Notes: generated by a model not told the origin, from the sequence alone. DNA of 64,000 nucleotides from Undaria pinnatifida (GCA_012845835.1 JABAKD010000028.1:13858648-13922647); one strand, 5' to 3'. Numbered from the stretch's first letter, positions 22,301 to 33,799 are shown. Numbers and translations: made by a program.

Positions 22301-23468
22301 CGGCATTTTCCCTTTCCAGTATCTCCCATATATGCATTAACAAACTTCGTCTAACTCTTGGCATTACTTCTTACCCTCTTAATATTTACTATCCTGCGCT
22401 GCGACCGGCGGCCGTCCAGGCCGCCGGCGTAGCCCCTTGTAAATCTATATATCTTAGTTCGCTTATCACATATGCACATCCTTACGTCTGCGGATATCTC
22501 CCGCCTCTGACCGCCTTTCCGCGCGGTTTCTTCGCTGAGGCGTGCCCCCGCCTCGCCTGCAACCACCGGCTCAGCTGATCCGCCCGCTCGGCGCCGTAGC
22601 GCGCGCGCGAGGCCTCGACGTCGAGATCTACGACGAGATCTCCGAAAAATTGTGCCCTGTGAGGCGTTTGGTGCGTAGTCTGCACACAGGACTAATGTCT
22701 TCGCGCTATTTCTTCGGTACGTGTTCTCTGACCTCCGACACACGGGGGGGGGTCGATTACCTGGCCGGCGTCGCCATTGTAAAGGCCACTAAGCGAGGTT
22801 TGTGCTAGGATCTGGGGAAGAAAAGTTCGTAATCCCCGAGAACACATGCCACCCAGGCGTAGTGGAGAACTGCGAACTCTCAAAATTTTTGAACCCCCGG
22901 TAGTCTACAGCAGCACGTATACATGTACATGATGTACAGCAGTAGCTGAAGCTATGATGAGCCTGCAGCATCACGAAGCTACAAATGGTATATGCACAGC
23001 AGCAGCTAGGCGTCGTGGAGAACTGCGAACTCTCAATATTTTTGAACCCCCGGTAGTCTACAGCAGCACGTACATGTACATGATGTACAGCAGTAGCTGA
23101 AGCTATGATGAGCCTGCAGCATGACGAAGCTACAAATGGTATATGCACAGCAGCATCACGAAGCTACAAATGGTATATGCACAGCAGCAGCTGTGGCCGC
23201 GCCTTTCTGCGTAGCAACGCAAAGCGTCACCCAGCTGGGGTGAACCGCCATGCTCTCCCATAATTTCCAGGCTGCCTTCTCGCATTGTTCCGCCGCACAC
23301 GGGAAATCAGGAAAAAATTATCGGCATTTTCCCTTTCCAGTATCTCCCATATATGAATTAACAAACTTCGTCTAACTCTCGGCATTACTTCTTACACTCT
23401 TAATATTTACTATCCTGCGCTGCGACAGGCGGCCGTCCAGGCCGCCGGCGTAGCCCCTTGTATATATC
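19301..23468 (+). repeat. Four-unit satellite with 1.01-1.10 kb period
   Basis: The anchor TTAGTTCGCTTATCACATATG lies at 19311, 20323, 21418 and 22454, giving periods of 1012, 1095 and 1036 bp. The fourth unit ends near 23468. Each unit has a GC-rich segment, a block of 34-bp repeats, and a TTTCCAGGCTGCCTTCTCGC block. The last two units are nearly identical. A GC-rich frame of 67-130 codons on the minus strand is kept open in every unit (Arg/Ala-rich, with the phrase FGDLVVDLDVEASRARYG in one phase). I do not recognise a family. Confidence 0.9.
19800..20150 (+). repeat. 34-bp minisatellite nested in the satellite
   Basis: The unit CATCACGAAGCTACAAATGG plus TATATGCACAGCAG is repeated three times at 19824-19924 and three times at 20040-20145. 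Copy number differs in the later satellite units (fewer at 21940-22150 and 22970-23190), which explains much of the unit-length variation. Confidence 0.85.
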
Positions 23469-23469
23469 A

Positions 23470-24050
23470 GTATATTATCAAAATAAAAATACACTCCAGC
23501 TGTGAGATCGAATATTTTGTCGAAACTCACCTTTGCAAGCTGTCTGTGTGTGATACTCCGATCGCGCGTATCACGGGTTGCGTGTCCTCATTAAGGATAT
23601 AGGTCGGCGACTCCCCTTGCAACTACAGTGTAGCTATCAGGGTCAACAGGGTGATGTTAGGCAGTCTGTGCGCGGAAACTATAAAACCCGTTTCTGAGGG
23701 CGACAAAAACTGACAGCTGTGGAAGGAAATGCATCAGTTTATCAAGTGAATCCTGTAAGTCGAATAACCGGTGAGGGGAGGGCGGAGTTTTTAAGGACGT
23801 GGGGGCCTGATTTTGATCAGAAGGGGGGCGGGAGGGGGGGAGGGGGGCGGAGGGGACGGGTGGGGCAGCTCAATTTGTGCGTGGAAACTCTAAATATTTC
23901 TTGTGGGGGAGGGGGGGGGAATGTGGCGGGGGGGGCCGGGGGCGGGGGGGGAGGGCTTTAGGTCGCATAGATGTAGGGGTTTGCTATACGCGTGGTGCTA
24001 GGTCTAGGCGATGGTGCGGGTGGTGGGGCGTTGGGGGCGGGGGGTGGGTG
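23470..24050 (-). repeat. PC element, inverted, with poly-G tracts
   Basis: Starts with the reverse complement of the 3' end (CTCCAGCTGTGAGATCGAA). It runs through GTTAGGCAGTCTGTGCGCGG and ends in long G tracts (23827-23965), plus the TATACGCGTGGTGCTAGGTC segment also seen at 1455-1490, 38480 and 39530. Two apparent ORFs over the G tracts are low-complexity artefacts. Confidence 0.75.
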
Positions 24051-24335
24051 GGAATTGCAGCAGCGCTGATACCACATTTATTTATACGCTGGCTTTCTCT
24101 AGATACATCATACTATGCGACGTGTACGTACGTACATACCACAGATAATATTGATACGGGTACCTACTGCTGCTGTGAATGTACTGCTGCGGTGCTGGTG
24201 CGCCTCGCAAGAAAATGCCTCGACATGCTCCTGGGGAAGACATGCAGTAGTCCGTTTGTAGATTGCAAGCTACATAGCATTTAGCATACGATACGATTCG
24301 TATGATACGAACAGAAACAACACACACCGAACAGA
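24051..24335. other. No recognised feature
   Basis: Short unique stretch. Only TACTGCTG-type motifs were noticed. Confidence 0.4.
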
Positions 24336-24350
24336 AGTAGTAGTAGTACT

Positions 24351-24395
<45 letters not shown>
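24336..24395 (+). repeat. (TAG)n microsatellite
   Basis: About 18 TAG units, with one interruption at ACTG near 24349. Confidence 0.95.
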
Positions 24396-24879
24396 TCATA
24401 CCGCTGAATACCACGCACGTGTATGAATGCTAAACAGAGATCATCGTATATGATAATCTGTTACTACTGCTTGCTGTGGTACTCGTATTCGTATAGGTAC
24501 GTGTATGTCAGCCAAGTATCAGCAGTAAAAGGAGCCGGTATACTCGTATAAATCCGGGTTTGTTTGTCGTCTACATGATGAAGACGGAATCTTGAAAAAA
24601 GCGTTTTGCGTGTATCATAGAAACAAAAAACATGTGGCAAAAAGGGCATGGAATCCTGGAAAAATCGAAGCCCCGTGAGAGATGAGTTGGGCACGGCCGA
24701 GGCCGCCCTTGGCGAAGTAGGCAGAGCAGGGGTCTGCGAGCACGATAAGGGAGTTGCGTGCCGTCGGGTGGACTTCATCGCCAGTTATCGCGAAAAGGGC
24801 AAAAATATACGCCTAAGAAAAGCTGAGGAGCTCTCACAGGCAAGCACCAACAACATCGTACAATGTACATGTATTTATT
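24396..24879. other. No recognised feature
   Basis: A 106-codon frame at 24648-24968 has no recognisable domain and runs into the hairpin repeat. Confidence 0.4.
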
Positions 24880-24945
24880 ACAAGGGCTCTGCTCCGCGGG
24901 CGGCTGACGCCGCCCGCTACGCTCGCGCAAGGCAGGGAAGAATGC
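24880..24945 (+). repeat. GC-hairpin mini-repeat, copy 2
   Basis: ACAAGGGCTCTGCTCC is followed by a perfect 9-bp stem, GCGGGCGGC (24896-24904) and GCCGCCCGC (24909-24917), with loop TGAC. It ends CAAGGCAGGGAAG, comparable with the GTAGGGCAGGGCAG end of copy 1. Confidence 0.6.
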
Positions 24946-25319
24946 AACTAAAAACATGGACTATGTAAAGGGGGCAGAAAGAAGAGGCCCACGATTTGGT
25001 GCGAACAGCGACTTGATAATGCCAAGAGCTGCTTGTGCAGAGCAAATTGCCCTGTTGTGCTCAGCTGTGCTGTGTGCTTTTCTTACCGGTGTTACGTTCT
25101 GATCGGCAGTACGGGGGTAATTTGCGCGGGGGAAAAAACAGGGGGCCGTGAAAGATCATCAAATACATAGTTGTCTATAGAAAGAGAAAAAAGAGGAAAA
25201 GTAGTACTCCGTACACAAGAACACACGCATTATACCCTGTACTGCTCTATGTTCGAAAGAAAGCACACAGCGCAGCGACACAGCACCGCAGCGAAGGGCA
25301 CGGCACCGCACCGCATGGC
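24946..25319. other. No recognised feature
   Basis: Unique-looking. The right edge has CGGCACCGCA-type short repeats. Confidence 0.4.
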
Positions 25320-25321
25320 TC

Positions 25322-25620
25322 CGCACGGCTCCGCACGGCGCTACGCTGCGCTGCTGGGCCATATATAGCCGGATTGATCTGAGCTGGGCGTGCATGTGAT
25401 CCAACAGCGTAGTATATGATGGTACGTACAAACCTGGTGTAGTAGTACAGGTATGTACTATTGGCGTTTCGTATATCGAACGGCTCCGCACGGCGCTACG
25501 CTGCGCTGCTGGGCCATATATAGCCGGACTGATCTGAGCTGGGCGTGCATGTGATCCAACAGCGTAGTACCTGATGGTACGTACAAACCTGGTGTAGTAG
25601 TACCGGTATGTACTATCTCG
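25322..25620 (+). repeat. Two-copy tandem duplication, about 152-bp period
   Basis: CGGCTCCGCACGGCGCTACG to TACCGGTATGTACTA is repeated at about 25327-25461 and 25479-25613, nearly identical. A recent duplication is likely. Confidence 0.85.
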
Positions 25621-26010
25621 CCCTCCGAGTTGTAAAGTGGTGGGGAAGCGCTACGGCGACAGGTGGCCAGCGTAGGGAGCTGAAAGTCGGTGCCTACTCG
25701 TAGAACACTAAAAAGCCGGCAGTCAACTTAAACATCTCACGACTTTGCGCCGTAGATGCGTCGTAGAGTCGTAGATCATACGTTGGATAAAGTTACGGAA
25801 TGAAGAAAATATAAAGAGAAACGGGAAAAAAGGAAACGAAGAAAGCGAAGAAAGTAAGGAACGTGAAGGATGCCGGGAAGGTTCTCCGAGAGGGGGGTGT
25901 AGGCAGGCGTATTCCAAGTGGGAGCGCTGAGAGCGGAGCAGGTCCCATTAACCAAGTGAATAAGGTTTAAAATTTTTTCGAGGACAAATGTAATTATATC
26001 TATTGGTTGT
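25621..26010. other. No recognised feature
   Basis: A purine-rich run (GAAAAAAGGAAACGAAGAAAG) lies at 25800-25870. Nothing else was seen. Confidence 0.4.
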
Positions 26011-26235
26011 CTTATATGTTACTCTTAATACAGCATTCGAGAATGAAAGTCGGCTATACTCCCCCCCCCTGAAAAAAAAATAAGAAAAACTCCGTGGGAC
26101 AACGAACCCACGGTTCCAAATTGATACGGTGTCACTATGCAGGTGTGAGTTCGACGAATTTCGGGCCAGTACTCATATTTTGAAGCTGCTTGCTGGTACT
26201 TGTATTAAACTACGTGGGTAAACTTTTTAATGGGA

Positions 26236-27090
26236 GGGTGTTAGTGGGGTACTAGTCGTTTGACCACTTACTTGCAAAAGGTTAACCACTAGCTTAACCA
26301 AACTAAGACTTATCTAACACTCTTCCCCCCTGAAACGGCGGGATACCAGGTCGGCCGGATATACGGGCGGACCTGTGAATGATCCAAGCCGTTTCATTTC
26401 CTGGGTATATACCGGGCAGAGTATTTTTCAAGTTCGACATGGGGAAAGCCTGAAAAAGTTTGCTATGGAGGGTGTGGGATTTGAACCCACGACCCAAAAA
26501 AAACATGGTCTGTCGACGACGCCTTTGTTAAGGTATCAGTGGAGTATTAGTCCCATTGACCACTTGCCAAAGGTTAACCCCAATAGCTTACCCAAACGAA
26601 GCCTTATAACAGCACTCTCCCCCCCTGAAACGGCGGGATAGCAGGTCGGCCGGATAGCGGCAGGTACTTGGTTCAAATCCGAGTGGGAGCTCCACCATTT
26701 GTTAAGGTATTAGTGGGATATTAGTCCATTTGACCACTCGCCAAAGGTTAACCAATAACTTATTATACCCAAACTAAGCCTTATAACACTCTTCCCCCCT
26801 GAAACGGCGGGATAGCAGGTCGGCCGGATATACGGGCGGGCCTGTCATTCATCCAAGCCGTTTTATTCCCTGGGATGCCAGGGAAAGTATTTTGCAAGTT
26901 CGACATGGGGAAAGTCTGAAAAAGTTTATTATGGTGGATGTGGGGCTTGAACCCATGACCCAAAAAAACCCATGGTCTTGCCGACGACGCCATTTTATTT
27001 GTTAAGGTATTAGTGGGGTATTAGTCCGTTTGACCACTGGCCAAAGGATTTACCAATAGCTCACCTAAACTAAGCCTTATAACAAGGGGT
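26236..27090 (-). repeat. SINE-C array inserted in the left flank
   Basis: About three units related to 11610-12400. T-arm-like segments lie near 26470-26490 and 26945-26965. It begins TGTTAGTGGGGT and ends CCTTATAACA, so the outer ends are inverted (TGTTA/TAACA). It is absent from the right copy of the flank, so the insertion is post-duplication or was lost there. Confidence 0.7.
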
Positions 27091-27699
27091 CCTGCTATTC
27101 TTTTACAAACAAATGTTTTTCTCCACTACTACATACAATGATTGGTGTTGTTGGTGTTTTTACTTTAGGTGGGGAATTTTGAAGTAATCTAACATCATAC
27201 TTCGAAGTATCTATTTTATACATTCATTTCTGTAGTTTCCACTACATTGCTCCATCACATGTATGGTGAATGGTTTGCGGATGCATGGATGACTTGGTCA
27301 GGGTTGTTGGTACTTACTTGTGGTTAAGTGCGTAATTGAGTTTTCTTCATCTGGGGGTGGTTTATATTATGATTATTTTATTTTATTTTTCACTGCAGTG
27401 GCGGGTTTTGGTATATATCGGGAGTATGAAGACAGTAGTAGTAGTGGTCTAATAGATATCATGTTAAAGTCCCACCTTGAAAAAATATTGTAAAAAAAAT
27501 AAAAAAAATGGAAATAAATAATCAATATAAATAAAAAAAAATGAAATAATATACTGTCACCACAACATTTTACATGTAAAAGTCCCACCCTAAAAACAAA
27601 AATCAAAGACAAAAAGCAAACAAAACAAGACAAAAAACACACAAAAGCAAAACAAAAAGAAAGAAACAAAATCGAAAAAAAAAAAAAAAAAAACAACGG

Positions 27700-27895
27700 G
27701 AGTCGGTGAGCCTCGAACGAACCCACGGTTCTAAATTAAAACGCTGTCACCCTAACATAAAAAATCCCACCCCTAAAAAAGAAAAAAGAAAACGGGAGGC
27801 GGTGAGCCTCGAACCCACGATTCCAAATTAATACGCTGTCACCCTGAACAAACATAAACAATCTCACCCGGGAGTCGGTGAGCCTTCCGTTCTCT
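27700..27895 (-). repeat. Degenerate tRNA-like segments
   Basis: Three stretches read on the minus strand as a T arm plus acceptor, such as GTGGGTTCGAGGCTCACCGA. The segment before resembles an anticodon arm (AGCGTTTTAATTTAGAACC). The same array is at 34610-34805. No full cloverleaf was seen, so these are tRNA-derived relics. Confidence 0.5.
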
Positions 27896-28529
27896 CATTA
27901 TTTCTGTATAATAATTCAGATTTTTGTTTACAACACTAGTAGTAGCTGATCGCACTAAATATTATTCTTCACATATATGGTACCATTCCTATTACTGAGT
28001 CATGTCATCATGCAGGAGTTGCAAAGCTGTTTCCCCGCATGGGGAATACATTTCATCACCTGTTAATTACACTGGTTATTGGTACTAGGTTACTGAGTCA
28101 GGTCATATATATGAAGAATCGATGGAATGGAAATACACCTCGTACTCATCATGGTAAATCAACACGTTGTGAGCATGAATTATGAGCTGACGAGTTTTGA
28201 CCATGGCTATTGTAGTGAGCATCATCGGCAAGTTGTGGTATACTCATGGTACTTCCCTTGCATCGGCAGTGCACAGCAGTCGTGTATATCCAGTCCGTCC
28301 CATCCTTTCTGACTTGGTATGATCGCTCCCCATCCTTTCTGACTTGGTATGATCGCTCCCATATGAATGCTTGTATCTCGTCCATGACATGTCATTCTCG
28401 TTTTCCTTGGACCGCACTTTTTGTTAGTTCTATTCACTAGTTTACTAAACTCCTTCATCACCAAATGTTCATCTATATGTTTGCCGCAGATGAAGGAAGT
28501 CTTTCAGTTTTTCAGCACGTGAACAGCTT

Positions 28530-28691
28530 AGCAATGCACTTGAACAAGTAAGTCCCTAAGGTTTCCTGGTTCCCCTCAGTCACTACCGGACGGTACTGTA
28601 GCAAAAAAGACTGAGCTCAAAGCCTTGATTCCGCACACAACGAAGGTTGAAGCAAGGAACCAATACCGACTGAATGTACAAGTGCATTGCT
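28530..28691. ncRNA. Candidate structured RNA in the Penelope flank, left copy
   Basis: Three perfectly matched nested inverted repeats: AGCAATGCACTTG (28530-28542) with CAAGTGCATTGCT (28679-28691), TGGTTCC (28567-28573) with GGAACCA (28656-28662), and CTCAGTC (28575-28581) with GACTGAG (28609-28615). The right flank copy (35396-35557) has the same length and appears identical, although surrounding sequence has diverged. I do not see a hammerhead core. Strand and function are unknown. Confidence 0.5.
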
Positions 28692-29692
28692 TATATTTTG
28701 TGTAGCTGTTTTTCCACGATCTTGATTGAAGTACCTGCGTGCGAAACGGAAATACAAAAGATTAGTTAATCCGTTTCACGGCTATATTTCTTGGGTACGT
28801 ACTACCGGTAGACAAAAAGAGGCAAATAATTTGGGACACCAGTCATCATGTTGTTACTGATTGTTGAATTTTGCAAGTGTGAGGTTGGTTGTGTTGGCAA
28901 GCACATACATCTAACAATGTTGATGTTGGTTCTGTTGAGAAACAAATAAGTTAGAGTTTCATCTTAGATATTGGGAATGCATCATTTTGTATCTCGTATC
29001 CCAATGGTGAGGGACATTTGGGTTTTCAATGTTCCCCCTCACAATCAATTCAGGTAATGTGCACTAATATCCTCAGGAATACTGGTGTATAATACCTTCC
29101 ATGATTGTACTATGCTTTTTTTTGTAAGTTATGCGCTACAAATAGGAGGTAGTTTTAGGAGTTTGATGTATGATATATTCCATCAGTGGATATTGGATGC
29201 ATTTAAGCTCCTGTATTTAAACAGTCGTTTAATATCATTTGTTTCATTATCTTCATTAATCCGTTAACCTTTGGATGAATATACATTTTTCTAAATAACA
29301 ATAACAACCATAATATCACCAGCAGATGTAACCACAGTAACGACAGAACACAGCAATAACAGCAATCGTAACAATATTAACAACAATAACAATAGCAATA
29401 GGTACAAAACAGCAACAAAAGGAACGACAATCACGACCATACTAACAACCATGAAACCAGAACTTCTTTAACGATGATGACAAAACAGCCACCATCATAA
29501 CAGCAATAACTGCAACAACCATAGCAATGCATAAAGCCATTTGTGTCAACAGTCATACTACCACCGTTGACCGTACCATTGTTCTCAATACAGTAGTTTC
29601 TAAACTCCTCTGTCATCTATCTAGTCTTCTATCCAGTCCCCTCATCTTCCGTGGTCTGCTTGATTCCAAATCTCCTTTTCCACTGTAAACCA

Positions 29693-31345
29693 TTATTTAT
29701 CACGAACTCTAGGGTTTTTTACTCCCCTTACAGTTCTTGTGATAGGTGATCTCTCGAAGAAGGAACTTTTAAAGTTGTGTAATTCATTCCTCAACTTCAC
29801 TCTATTATACCTATTATTAATCATATCCTTCATTAGTTCTGCTGCTGCGTTCTGGAAAAATTTCTGAACATCTAATTGCAAATCTACATAGCTGACAATG
29901 GAGGGTGGCGTACTTACAACTATTCGACAATCTAGTTTCTACATGAGGATATTTTCGTTAATCTACAACGTTCTCATGTGGTCTCGTTTACCATACATTT
30001 TAATTTGCGAAATGCTAGGCGTACTTTGCAAACCTCCATGTCCAGGAAACGTACTGAGCTACCTGCTTGTTCCTTGACAATAGATACAGGGTTTTCTATT
30101 TATTCTCCGTCAACATCGTTAACATCCACCGGGTACATTCCATCATATATGTTCCCGTCTTGTTCAAAAATTTCTTCAAACTTTGGACCATTGCTCTGTG
30201 ATCCTAATAAAACTGTAACAATATCATCAATAGACCTTTTCGTACTGTTTGCATACTACTGTTCTATGAATGTATACGGATGCAGGGGTTCATTACCATT
30301 ATTCTTCGCATGTTCAAGTTCATCTATCACAGCTTTTAAGAATTTGAACCCATGCATAAATGTAAAATCGTTCGCTAAATCCGGTGCAGGAGAAGTTCCC
30401 ATAAATATCCCGGACGATTGTTTATATATATATTAATTCCAAGTTGTACAAAACCTTCATTTAGAACAAAGTTTATCCATTCACACAATGTATATCTTCC
30501 TACATAAAATTCCCGTTTAATTTCGGGATCTTCACATACTTCAACTGGAGGGTGTTCAAACCAATGTACTTCGTTTACTTCAGGTGTCACCTCGTCATTT
30601 TTGTGCCCGAATTTCACGTATATGGATTTATTTCCATAAGTTACTTGTTCATACGTGAATACCAGTTCCAAAAATTCTTTCATAACTCTTTTCAAGCACG
30701 GAACTGGGATATTAGGGTACATTGCTACAAAATCAAACGTTTCAAGCTGGTGAGGAGATTTATTTTCACCAATTGGGGTCATTGAAGCTGCCTTTTAATC
30801 CATATCACGCATAAGTTCAACAATGTCATTTCCTCCAGAGGTAATCCAACATTCCTTCGCTACACTACCAATAAGTAGGCATTCTTTGCGCCATATTGCG
30901 TGTAATACAGGCCTAATGCCCACTAAAATTGCATTAACTATCTTCGCTATTCCTTCAGTGATAGTTCCACAAATGATGTAATGCCCCTAATTGCTGGTTT
31001 TGCTTTATGCAATTTGGGCATAAGATATCTCACGGGTAGTTTAGAAGATTTTTCCAGAATCTTCTCTGACCCATCTAGTGCTACACATACATTTGGAATT
31101 AGCAAGCATTTTTTATTTAAATATTCCTCTTGCCGTTCAATAATGTTGTCCGTTATCGTCTCTAAGTTAACCCCTTCCACTCGTTTATAACCTGGACTAT
31201 CCAAATCCTAAATAACTACCCTTTCGTAGCAAGCTTTACACATGATACATAATAAGCAGTTCACTGCTTTATCAACTTTTATGATAACTATTTTATTTTT
31301 GGCTTGTTTAAAAACTTTCTTAGCTGCAGAAAAATCAATGTTACC
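29693..31345 (-). pseudogene. Penelope-like reverse transcriptase, frameshifted
   Basis: RT motifs are read in several minus-strand frames. An N-terminal IIKVDK segment lies near 31310. RYLMPKLHKAKPAIRGITS (31030-30975) is the finger motif typical of Penelope RTs (PKLHK). Motif A is TFDFVAMYPNIP (about 30740-30705). Motif B is GIFMGTSPAPDLAN (about 30412-30370) in a shifted frame. Motif C is KRSIDDIV (30240-30217), with Ser where Tyr is usual but both Asp kept. FLDMEV follows near 30050-30033, and a thumb-like RNRVKLRNELHNF-type segment lies near 29800. A frameshift separates A from B, and stops lie between C and the end. Inferred non-functional. Confidence 0.85.
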
Positions 31346-31546
31346 CGTTGTAGGGCGTGCTTGTCCTCTTTCTTCTACATATTCCAGACACCTCTTTATT
31401 TCATTTTATAAGGCATTAGTCCAGTCTGTGAGATCAACATAGTTAACTCCTAGTTCTACACAAACACTTGACACAAGTTTATCTATTGTCTCTAGTAAAT
31501 ATTCTAAAAACGATATGTGTTCTATTCCTGGGGCATAATTTGGTCT

Positions 31547-32140
31547 TCAACTTGCTGGTAGTTTCAATACTGCTTCCGCATCCTTATCTCTCAAACAAGA
31601 TACGTCAGTGGTCAACACACATCTAGATGAATCTTTGAGGCATACAGTATATTCAGACCAGTTGTTGTCATTACAGATACACGTGTGATTTTGTTCAACA
31701 TCACGTCCCACAGCTGTGATGTTTAAGAACGTTCTGTCCAATGTTTCCCCGTACTTGAAACACGCAATTGATTTCGAAATAATCTCTCGAAATTCCTGAC
31801 ATGAGGGCGGAATATGGGCTAGTACATTTTGACGCATAAGTAATCCCCGTAAGGGAAGTACGTTGGCAATCTCACTGGCACACCCTTAAACGATAAGTTT
31901 AGGATTTCTCGTTTTTTCACCTCCGGTGGTGGCAACGACTTTACAAGGTAGATGTTGTCTAAGAATTTTGAAAGCTTCCCTCATGTTTCCAGGAACTCCC
32001 TCTTGTCCTGCAAACTTAATCATGCGTCTTACGCGTTTGGGGGCTAGTTTTGAGATGTGGGACTGTACTAGATGTGGTTTGTGATTAACTAGTTCAGCCA
32101 GATAAAAAACCTTACGTTTCCAGTCCCTAGACAAGAACAT
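31547..32140 (-). pseudogene. Penelope-like element linker between endonuclease and RT
   Basis: Two frames (32140-31886 and 31837-31547) continue from the GIY-YIG ORF after a frameshift near 32140. The first is basic (APKRVRRMIKFAGQEG). The second has a cysteine cluster (TCICNDNNWSEYTVC) that could bind zinc. No separate known domain is claimed. Confidence 0.6.
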
Positions 32141-32832
32141 TCTCTTCCTTGAAAACCTCCGTTTACTTTAGAAATGCGTTCTTCATGTCGCGATCGTTTT
32201 ATTGGTCTAATATCAAAACCATGGGATGGTATCTCCGGTGGGTGTGGTTTAACTATTTCTCTACGTGTGTTGTACCCGTTACGACACGAGTTTAACTTGT
32301 GAATCCATGCGTTTTCTTTTTTCTCCAATGCCATGAATTTCTCACATGATCCACTTGGCAAGGGAACAATTTTGGAAGTACTTCCAGAATTAATTTTGGA
32401 GTCATGCGATAACATTGCCTTGCCCAGAGGATCGTCCGTCCTCAAATGTTGCTGAAATCTTACGTACGGATTTTGAATGGTACGTCCAACATATGTTTTC
32501 CCATTTTGAACGTGTACAATCGCATTAATGTAGCAAACATTTTCTTTCGGCAACGGACGGCTTTTTGTTTTATTACCTTCTACACGCCTTTCAGGAATTG
32601 GTTTCCCTGATTTTTGTCTACAAAAAGCTCCCGGGGGGATGTTACCTCCACATTCTTTACCCTTCTCTAACCATGCATCCCTGATTCTCCAAATCCTCCT
32701 CAATTTGGGGTGGTCGCATGTAACTACTTTTCTACTTCTTACGCATGCCTGTCTCATTATTCCCAAGGGGGACCCCTGAACCCATTCTACGAAGTTTGGT
32801 GGTCTACCACGTCCACCCCTACTCTTGGGCAT
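32089..32832 (-). CDS. N-terminal GIY-YIG endonuclease of the Penelope-like element
   Basis: 247 codons from an ATG at 32832. Residues 1-95 are basic, with Cys/His residues (C30, C39, H41, C61, C71). The GIY-YIG fold follows. CYI at 100-102 stands for GIY and YVG at 114-116 for YIG. R118 and R125 are the candidate catalytic arginines, E173 in ENAWIHKL is the metal-binding Glu, and N188 lies in NGYN. All key residues look present. The family nicks DNA and would prime target-site reverse transcription. It lies upstream of the RT, opposite to canonical Penelope elements, where GIY-YIG is C-terminal. The last about 35 residues are probably frameshifted nonsense, because the likely continuation is in another frame at 32140-31886. 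Confidence 0.85.
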   Translation of the reverse strand: MPKSRGGRGRPPNFVEWVQGSPLGIMRQACVRSRKVVTCDHPKLRRIWRIRDAWLEKGKECGGNIPPGAFCRQKSGKPIPERRVEGNKTKSRPLPKENVCYINAIVHVQNGKTYVGRTIQNPYVRFQQHLRTDDPLGKAMLSHDSKINSGSTSKIVPLPSGSCEKFMALEKKENAWIHKLNSCRNGYNTRREIVKPHPPEIPSHGFDIRPIKRSRHEERISKVNGGFQGRECSCLGTGNVRFFIWLN

Positions 32833-33799
32833 GGATGTTCTTAGATAATCTTGAACTTCACCCCGTGAAGTTCAAAAAGTCTTGAGATCGTGTTTAGCCC
32901 TTTATTCGTAGAACGAGTAGTCCACATGTATTCCGTAATGGGGTATGTAGTTGAGATGGGAACATGGTGGTCGGTACGTGGGGTGGGCGGGGCGGGGGCG
33001 GGGGGGGGGAAAGGGTATTTCCGTATATACATTTCATAAAATTATTCTGATAAGGTCAGTTTCAATTTGAAACACAGGTTTAATACCAACTTAATGATTT
33101 GCAAATCACGTCCATCGTCAATTTCTAGACGGTTTTCCAAAGATAAATTTTGGAATGGTAGTAATGGGTCTACATGCATATCGTAATATTAATGATATTT
33201 TACGACAATGTTTAAATTATAAGTAAATTGTAACCAAATTTGAACAATATCACAATCCTGTATCAATTCCAACACTGGTAGGTCTCTGCAACTTCAAAAA
33301 TTCCGTAGGGTGTTGTTAAGAAACACCCAAATGGATCGATACTCATAAGAGTCGAATAGCGGCAACGGAATGCACTTACGTGACCATTGCTCTCCATTAA
33401 AATTGGTGGGTCACTTGGGCTACCTCGTGGGGCCGACTCCAAGGGCTTGGATATTTTATAAAAAATATTCCAAGGACGTTAGCCGTAAGTTCGACGAATT
33501 TCAGGTTAATAATAATCTTTGCAAGCTACGTTGTCGGTACTTGTAATATACCATAATAAGGGTGAGGTTTTGTTAGGAGGGGTCCTATTTTTTGTTCACT
33601 ATGATGATAAGCATTGGCATTTTTACTTTAGGTGGGGAATTTTGAGCTTGATCTAACATCACATCCATTTTACAATTTCTTTTCTGTAGTTTCCACTATT
33701 ATAGTTCTCTATCATATGTATGGTAGGCGGTATATTTTGTTTTTCTCCCCCCCGGCTTTAATATCGGGAGGAGTACTAATACGGAATGTTAGTAGTTAT

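Larger units (their letters stand above)
26011..29439 (-). mobile_element. Left flanking repeat (pseudo-LTR) of the Penelope-like element
   Basis: Direct copy of 33800-36314. Similarity starts at CTTATATGTTACTC and ends at GACAATCACGACCA. It is broken once by the SINE-C array at 26236-27090; the right copy shows the intact empty site (AATGGGAGGGGTCC). Several degenerate tRNA T-arm-like segments occur inside (26095, 27705, 27800). Known of the class: Penelope elements often insert as partial tandems, leaving repeats called pseudo-LTRs around the ORF. The left copy carries a 33-bp internal duplication at about 28288-28353 that the right copy lacks. Confidence 0.7.
29440..33799 (-). mobile_element. 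Penelope-like element, body
   Basis: The body lies between the two direct flanks, in minus-strand order: 5' segment (33799-32833), GIY-YIG ORF, linker with cysteines, reverse transcriptase, then about 250 bp of 3' sequence (29692-29440) rich in AAC/ACA repeats. Frameshifts and stops interrupt the coding part, so this copy should be dead. Body plus one flank (29440-36314) makes a monomer of about 6.9 kb. Confidence 0.8.

Noticed and set aside
24336-24395. CRISPR-like or other spaced repeat
   Set aside because: It is a simple TAG microsatellite with no spacers. No CRISPR array was seen anywhere.
28170-28240. Hammerhead ribozyme from CTGACGAG near 28185
   Set aside because: No GAAA core follows at a suitable distance and stems II and III do not form.
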